A stretch of DNA of 10,418 nucleotides from Gammaproteobacteria bacterium (GTDB lineage: Bacteria > Pseudomonadota > Gammaproteobacteria > Granulosicoccales > Granulosicoccaceae): assembly GCA_020444765.1 (NCBI GenBank), contig JAGRHW010000105.1:1-10418 (forward strand). Reading direction: 5' to 3'. This document shows, piece by piece, positions 6,655 through 10,418 of the stretch. The position numbers and the translations under genes were made by a program. The stretch's first letter is position 1, and each line of letters opens with the position of its first letter. The notes under the pieces were generated by a model. The model worked only from the letters and a program-made list of their open reading frames with translations, ran no database searches and had not been told where the DNA came from.

Positions 6655-7950
6655 ATGTTACACGATTTATATAAAGGCTCTCTGCAGGTACTGACTCTCA
6701 GAGTCAGCTGGGCCATTATCGGATTTATCGGTCAAGTCATCATAGCGCGAGCTGTGTCTATCGAGACATACGGGCAATATTCGTTGATTCTTACTTGGCT
6801 TGCAGTGTTATGCCTGGCCGGGCGTTTGGGTTTTGACGAGTCGTCAGTAAAGTTCGTCGCCCGATACAACGAAAAAGACCAGGCGACACGCCTGCATGCG
6901 TTTATTCATTTTGCGCTTATGTATGTAACGATCACCAGTGTTGTATTGGGCATGATCACCGGACTGGTCATTCTGAAACTCGAAAACAATAATCCGCCAC
7001 TGATGGAAGCCTGGTTGATTGGCTTATTATGCTTCCCATTTCTGTGCCTTAATTCGGTACGTCAGGGAATATTACGCGGTATGCGACAATTCGCACGCTC
7101 CCAGTTGGGTGATACGACTATCAGGCCTCTTGCCGTTATCATCCTCATACTGTTCATGCAGTTTGGCCTTGGTATGTCTATAGACCTGCCAATCCTGATG
7201 TGGATAAGCACATCGGCCATAGTTCTGGCATTTTTCCTGGGCATTTACTGGTTAAACACATCATTGCCGGATCGTCCAACACGTACAAGCACTAAGGCGG
7301 AACGCACAGACTGGCTTAAAACCTCGGCATGGATGGCCCTTTTGTCCTCATCTATTCTTGTTCTCAATCGTACCGATATCCTGATGCTGGGCGCTATGCG
7401 GGATGCAATGGAAGTGGGTTTGTATACAGCCGCAGTACGTATCGCAACGCTATTTACCTTTGGATTATCCGCCGTCAATACCGCTGTTGCACCACTTTTG
7501 TCCCGCGCACATGGTCGTGGAGACCTGGAAGGGCTTTCTCAGCTTATGCGTAAAGGTACCTTGATCTCGGTAAGTGTCGGACTCCTCCTGCTATTGGCAA
7601 CTCTCCTGCTGGGCGACTACATACTGATTTTGTTCGGGAGCGAATACCTGCAAGCCAAAACTACATTTTTCATACTGGTTTCCGCCCATCTGGTCAGCGC
7701 TATTGCAGGACCGACCGGGACCCTGATGAACATGACCGGGCACCATAAAACCATGGCAATAATTTTGGCGGTTGCCGGATTGATCAATATCGTCTTGAAT
7801 TTAATCCTCGTGCCTGGTTACGGCACTGAAGGCGCTGCGGCTGCAACCTTGATGAGCACGTTCGCCTGGAAGCTCTATACCGTATTGTATGTTCATAGAA
7901 ACCTTAAAATTCGACCTGGGATAATGGCATTTTTGCCCGACAAACCATGA
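6655..7950 (+). CDS. wzx: Wzx-type polysaccharide flippase (MOP/PST superfamily)
   Basis: Integral inner-membrane protein of 431 residues that would move the undecaprenyl-linked repeat unit to the periplasmic face. Hydrophobic helices run along nearly its whole length, for example about 17-35, 43-57, 86-108, 117-133, 157-174, 180-200, 225-240, 263-281, 302-327, 336-355 and 366-386. Family-like features are the N-terminal amphipathic KGSL...RVSWAIIGFIGQ, the ARAVSIETYGQYSLIL block, NRTDILMLGAMRDAMEVGLYTAA around 238-260, and the LNLILVPGYGTEGAA segment near 381-395. The ATG at 6655 was chosen over an in-frame TTG at 6643 because it is the better codon; neither has a clear Shine-Dalgarno sequence. 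The stop overlaps the following glycosyltransferase start as ATGA, indicating translational coupling. Substrate cannot be read from sequence, and teichoic-type or O-unit flippases would look alike. Confidence 0.88.
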   Translation: MLHDLYKGSLQVLTLRVSWAIIGFIGQVIIARAVSIETYGQYSLILTWLAVLCLAGRLGFDESSVKFVARYNEKDQATRLHAFIHFALMYVTITSVVLGMITGLVILKLENNNPPLMEAWLIGLLCFPFLCLNSVRQGILRGMRQFARSQLGDTTIRPLAVIILILFMQFGLGMSIDLPILMWISTSAIVLAFFLGIYWLNTSLPDRPTRTSTKAERTDWLKTSAWMALLSSSILVLNRTDILMLGAMRDAMEVGLYTAAVRIATLFTFGLSAVNTAVAPLLSRAHGRGDLEGLSQLMRKGTLISVSVGLLLLLATLLLGDYILILFGSEYLQAKTTFFILVSAHLVSAIAGPTGTLMNMTGHHKTMAIILAVAGLINIVLNLILVPGYGTEGAAAATLMSTFAWKLYTVLYVHRNLKIRPGIMAFLPDKP

Positions 7951-9077
7951 AGAGCCAGGACCTCAGGCCGCGGGTGGGCCTAATCGTATCAACATTGGGT
8001 GCTGGCGGCGCTGAACGCTCGGTAGTGGGGTTAGCCACCGGCTTACAAAAAAGAGGGTACGACACCACCGTTATGACCTTTTCGACGGCATCCGGGGATT
8101 TTTACCGGCTCCCGGAACCAGTCAATCGCGTCGAACTGGATTTAATGGTCAAATCCGGTAATCCCATAGCCGCTGTTAAAAATAACATCCGGCGAATCCA
8201 GGTAATCCGGCAATCGATAAAACGGCTGCATTTGGATGTCGTGATCAGCTTTATGGATGCTACCAACGTGCTTACCTTGTTGGCCGCGCACGGATTAACC
8301 TGTCGGGTCTTGGTCAGTGAGCGTATCGATCCGGCGCATCATCAGGTAGGACATGTCTGGGCAGCCCTTCGCCGCTTCGTTTATCGCCATGCGGATGAAA
8401 TCGTCGTGCAGACCAGCCAGGTCGCCAGCTGGATAAGGCGCAACACCTCGGCTCGATCAGTCCGGCTTATCCCAAACTTTCTGAGTCCGCCAGCCGGTGC
8501 TCCGTTGGCCCCAAGGCCACTGGAAGAGCGGCCAGCAACCATAATCGCTGCCGGCAGGCTGCACCGTCAAAAAGGATTTGACCTATTGCTACAGGCGTTT
8601 TCGTTGATCAAAACCAAGCCTGAACTGGACCACTGGACGTTACAAATATATGGAGACGGCAAAGAGCGTGATAACCTGCTGCAACAGATAAAGGAGCTCA
8701 AACTCGAAAAATCCGTGACCTTAATGGGTATTAGCGAACGGCTGGTCGATGCCATGCTTGCGGGCAGGGTATTTGTCTTGAGCTCACGCAACGAGGGCTT
8801 TCCGAATGTATTGCTGGAGGCCATGTCTGCAGGGTGTGCAGTGTGCGGATTCCGTGAAGTCAGCGGTGTCAGCGATCTGATCCAGCACGGCCAAAACGGC
8901 TTGCTCGTAGATAAAATGGACGCACAGAGCCTCGCTAACAGTATTTATACTCTTTGCAACGACACGGTGGTTAGCCATTCACTCGCTGTGGCGGCACATC
9001 GTGTGTCGCAAAACTACCTTGATGAAACTATAATGCCAGCCTGGATTGATGCTGTACACGGTAAGAGCACCGGGTAA
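7947..9077 (+). CDS. GT4-family glycosyltransferase (GT-B fold)
   Basis: A 376-residue retaining glycosyltransferase, probably working on the cytoplasmic face of the inner membrane to add one sugar to the lipid-linked unit. The N-terminal acceptor domain begins VGLIVSTLGAGGAERSV (10-26), the usual glycine-rich GT4 opening. The C-terminal donor domain has AAGRLHRQKGFDLLLQAF (201-218) with Arg204 and Lys209 for the donor phosphates, IYGDGKERDNL (234-244), and the E-x7-E motif EGFPNVLLE (Glu283, Glu291) followed by AMSAGCAV. It starts at the ATG that overlaps the flippase stop by four bases, without a strong ribosome binding site, so it is probably translated by coupling. There is no signal peptide or transmembrane helix. 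Relatives use UDP- or GDP-sugars with many specificities, so donor and linkage stay open. Confidence 0.9.
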   Translation: MKSQDLRPRVGLIVSTLGAGGAERSVVGLATGLQKRGYDTTVMTFSTASGDFYRLPEPVNRVELDLMVKSGNPIAAVKNNIRRIQVIRQSIKRLHLDVVISFMDATNVLTLLAAHGLTCRVLVSERIDPAHHQVGHVWAALRRFVYRHADEIVVQTSQVASWIRRNTSARSVRLIPNFLSPPAGAPLAPRPLEERPATIIAAGRLHRQKGFDLLLQAFSLIKTKPELDHWTLQIYGDGKERDNLLQQIKELKLEKSVTLMGISERLVDAMLAGRVFVLSSRNEGFPNVLLEAMSAGCAVCGFREVSGVSDLIQHGQNGLLVDKMDAQSLANSIYTLCNDTVVSHSLAVAAHRVSQNYLDETIMPAWIDAVHGKSTG

Positions 9078-9127
9078 AACCCAGAGCGCGTGTATCGGCA
9101 ACCGTACAGTTCGTTTGCGTGGGTAAT

Positions 9128-10411
9128 ATGCTTAAAACCTTCGGAATTTTACGTTTTTTGTTAATAGCGTTCATTTTTGTGTACTATGGTACGCCACTGG
9201 ACCTTTTCCTGCTGTCCAATGGTTATCTTGGCATACCCCCCACCAAAATTCTGCTGGCAGTTGCCAGCGCCTATTTTATTCTGGTGCTGCTGGAACCCGG
9301 CAATATAACCCTCAATAGAACCGCCAATAACATCGCCAAAGCCGGTTGGCCGCTTGCATTGTATGTTTTGTTTTGCGGTATTTTTGTCGCCTGGGGACTT
9401 CATCCGACGGCCAACGTCAGGGGCGGCGGCGCCTTTATTTATCTCTCGCTGTACAACCTTTTTCTGTTTGCAATCGGGTTTACCGCATTTAGTGACAAAG
9501 CCATTCTTGCCCGATGGCGCTGGCTGGTATTTATGCCGTTTCTGGTACTGGTGATCAGTATTTGGGTGGAAATAAAATTTCCCTTGCTTTTTACCGATCA
9601 GGAGTTCGGCAGAAAGTCCGGTTTTGCCGGCAACCCTAACGCCGCAGCGTTTTTTATGGTCATCATGATGTTAATGATGCTCGACATCACTCGCCCCAAA
9701 CTGCTTGATATGATTATTTTCGGAATAGGGGCTATTGGCGTGTTTGCGACTTTTTCTCGCGGAGGATACCTGCTGACGATTGTTCTGGGTACGGCAATAG
9801 CCCTGCGTGTTTTGTCTTCGCGCAATTTCAAGTCGATCGCCACGCTGATAATCGGCATCGTTTTGCTCTACGGCTTTTTCTTTTTGGCCGTCACCGAATT
9901 ACACAACCTGGAAAAGGGCGGTGCCTTTCAACGGCTGGACTTGATGTTAAGCGGCGATGTCGAGGAAATAGCGGAAGGAGAAAGTACAGAGGATCGTAAG
10001 ATGCTGTTGAGGGATCACATTAACCTCGCGCTGGAATCACCATTCTGGGGCCATGGAACCGGTTTTACCTATACTGGACAAGAGTCAGGTGGACCACACA
10101 ATGTCTATGTTCAAATCTGGTGTAATCAGGGCGTGCCTGGTGTCGTCTTTACTTTGGCCATGCTATTTGTGTTTTTTACACATTTTTTGCGCTACCGTGA
10201 CTACAAAGGCATGGTGTTCATTATTCTGTTGTTGCTGGAGGGATTTCTCAACCACAACATCTACGACCAGAGACCGGTTATTCTTTTAATGGCAGCGTTC
10301 CTGGCTTACTCCGTTTCGAAAAACTGGTACTTCGTTGCCATGCCGTCCAAAACCAATGCCATGCGCAAAGCGCCCAGACAAGTACCCAACTCATCCCGCC
10401 TGCCGACTTAA
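9128..10411 (+). CDS. O-antigen polymerase / ligase family membrane protein (Wzy- or WaaL-like)
   Basis: A 427-residue polytopic membrane protein with about ten or more hydrophobic helices and a larger periplasmic loop. Family features (Wzy_C domain) are FGRKSGFAGNPNAAAFF at about 160-176, FATFSRGGYLL (206-216) before a helix pair, the loop at about 254-322 containing LRDHINLALESPFWGHGTGF, and HNVYVQIWCNQGVPG (324-338) just before the next helix. These are the conserved Arg, Gly-x-Gly and His sites of polymerases and ligases. Beside a flippase and a glycosyltransferase, repeat-unit polymerase (Wzy) is the likelier role; WaaL-type ligase cannot be excluded. ATG 9128 was preferred over an in-frame GTG at 9119, though neither has a clear Shine-Dalgarno. 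Fifty bases separate it from the glycosyltransferase, with no terminator seen, so it probably belongs to the same operon. The last 20 residues are basic and cytoplasmic. Confidence 0.87.
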   Translation: MLKTFGILRFLLIAFIFVYYGTPLDLFLLSNGYLGIPPTKILLAVASAYFILVLLEPGNITLNRTANNIAKAGWPLALYVLFCGIFVAWGLHPTANVRGGGAFIYLSLYNLFLFAIGFTAFSDKAILARWRWLVFMPFLVLVISIWVEIKFPLLFTDQEFGRKSGFAGNPNAAAFFMVIMMLMMLDITRPKLLDMIIFGIGAIGVFATFSRGGYLLTIVLGTAIALRVLSSRNFKSIATLIIGIVLLYGFFFLAVTELHNLEKGGAFQRLDLMLSGDVEEIAEGESTEDRKMLLRDHINLALESPFWGHGTGFTYTGQESGGPHNVYVQIWCNQGVPGVVFTLAMLFVFFTHFLRYRDYKGMVFIILLLLEGFLNHNIYDQRPVILLMAAFLAYSVSKNWYFVAMPSKTNAMRKAPRQVPNSSRLPT

Positions 10412-10418
10412 TCAAGCA

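Noticed and set aside
9060..9127. Terminator at GGGTAAAACCC between the GT4 and polymerase-like genes
   Set aside because: Only a four-base stem with no T-tract; too weak to call.

Overview
The window is a surface-polysaccharide biosynthesis region (O-antigen, capsule or exopolysaccharide type) from a Gram-negative bacterium. The KdsA/KdsC pair shows that the cell makes Kdo, so it has an LPS-type or Kdo-linked outer surface. Protein wording and moderate GC fit a proteobacterium, probably a gammaproteobacterium, and the sulfotransferase hints at a marine or saline habitat. Genus cannot be named from the sequence alone.

Layout. Positions 1-1062 hold the 3' part of kdsA (its 5' end lies outside the window) and a complete kdsC, with stop and start sharing one base. 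A possible terminator hairpin overlaps the end of kdsC. About 30 bp further on starts a truncated IS3-family element (about 1093-1343) that keeps its left end and the helix-turn-helix half of orfA, then breaks off directly into the 3' end of a large minus-strand gene. That gene (3319 to 1292) encodes a GT2 glycosyltransferase fused to a membrane region and a reduced polyprenyl-phosphate phosphoglycosyltransferase-like domain with no visible catalytic Asp-Glu segment. A 331-bp divergent intergenic region follows, with a strong inverted repeat and an ops-like octamer. Next come a plus-strand asparagine-synthase-type amidotransferase (asnB), a low-GC minus-strand sulfotransferase whose 3' end overlaps that of asnB by 43 bp, and then a plus-strand run of Wzx-type flippase, GT4 glycosyltransferase and Wzy/O-antigen-ligase-family protein.

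How the genes fit together (inference). Glycosyltransferases (GT2 and GT4) would build a lipid-linked repeat unit, the flippase would move it across the inner membrane, and the Wzy-like protein would polymerise or ligate it in the periplasm. The AsnB-like protein could amidate a uronic acid in the unit, and the sulfotransferase could add sulfate from PAPS. No ordinary initiating phosphoglycosyltransferase, chain-length regulator or export gene is visible, so the cluster must continue outside the window or use genes elsewhere. Alternating gene orientation, an IS scar, a convergent overlap and a local GC drop indicate a mosaic, recently rearranged locus.
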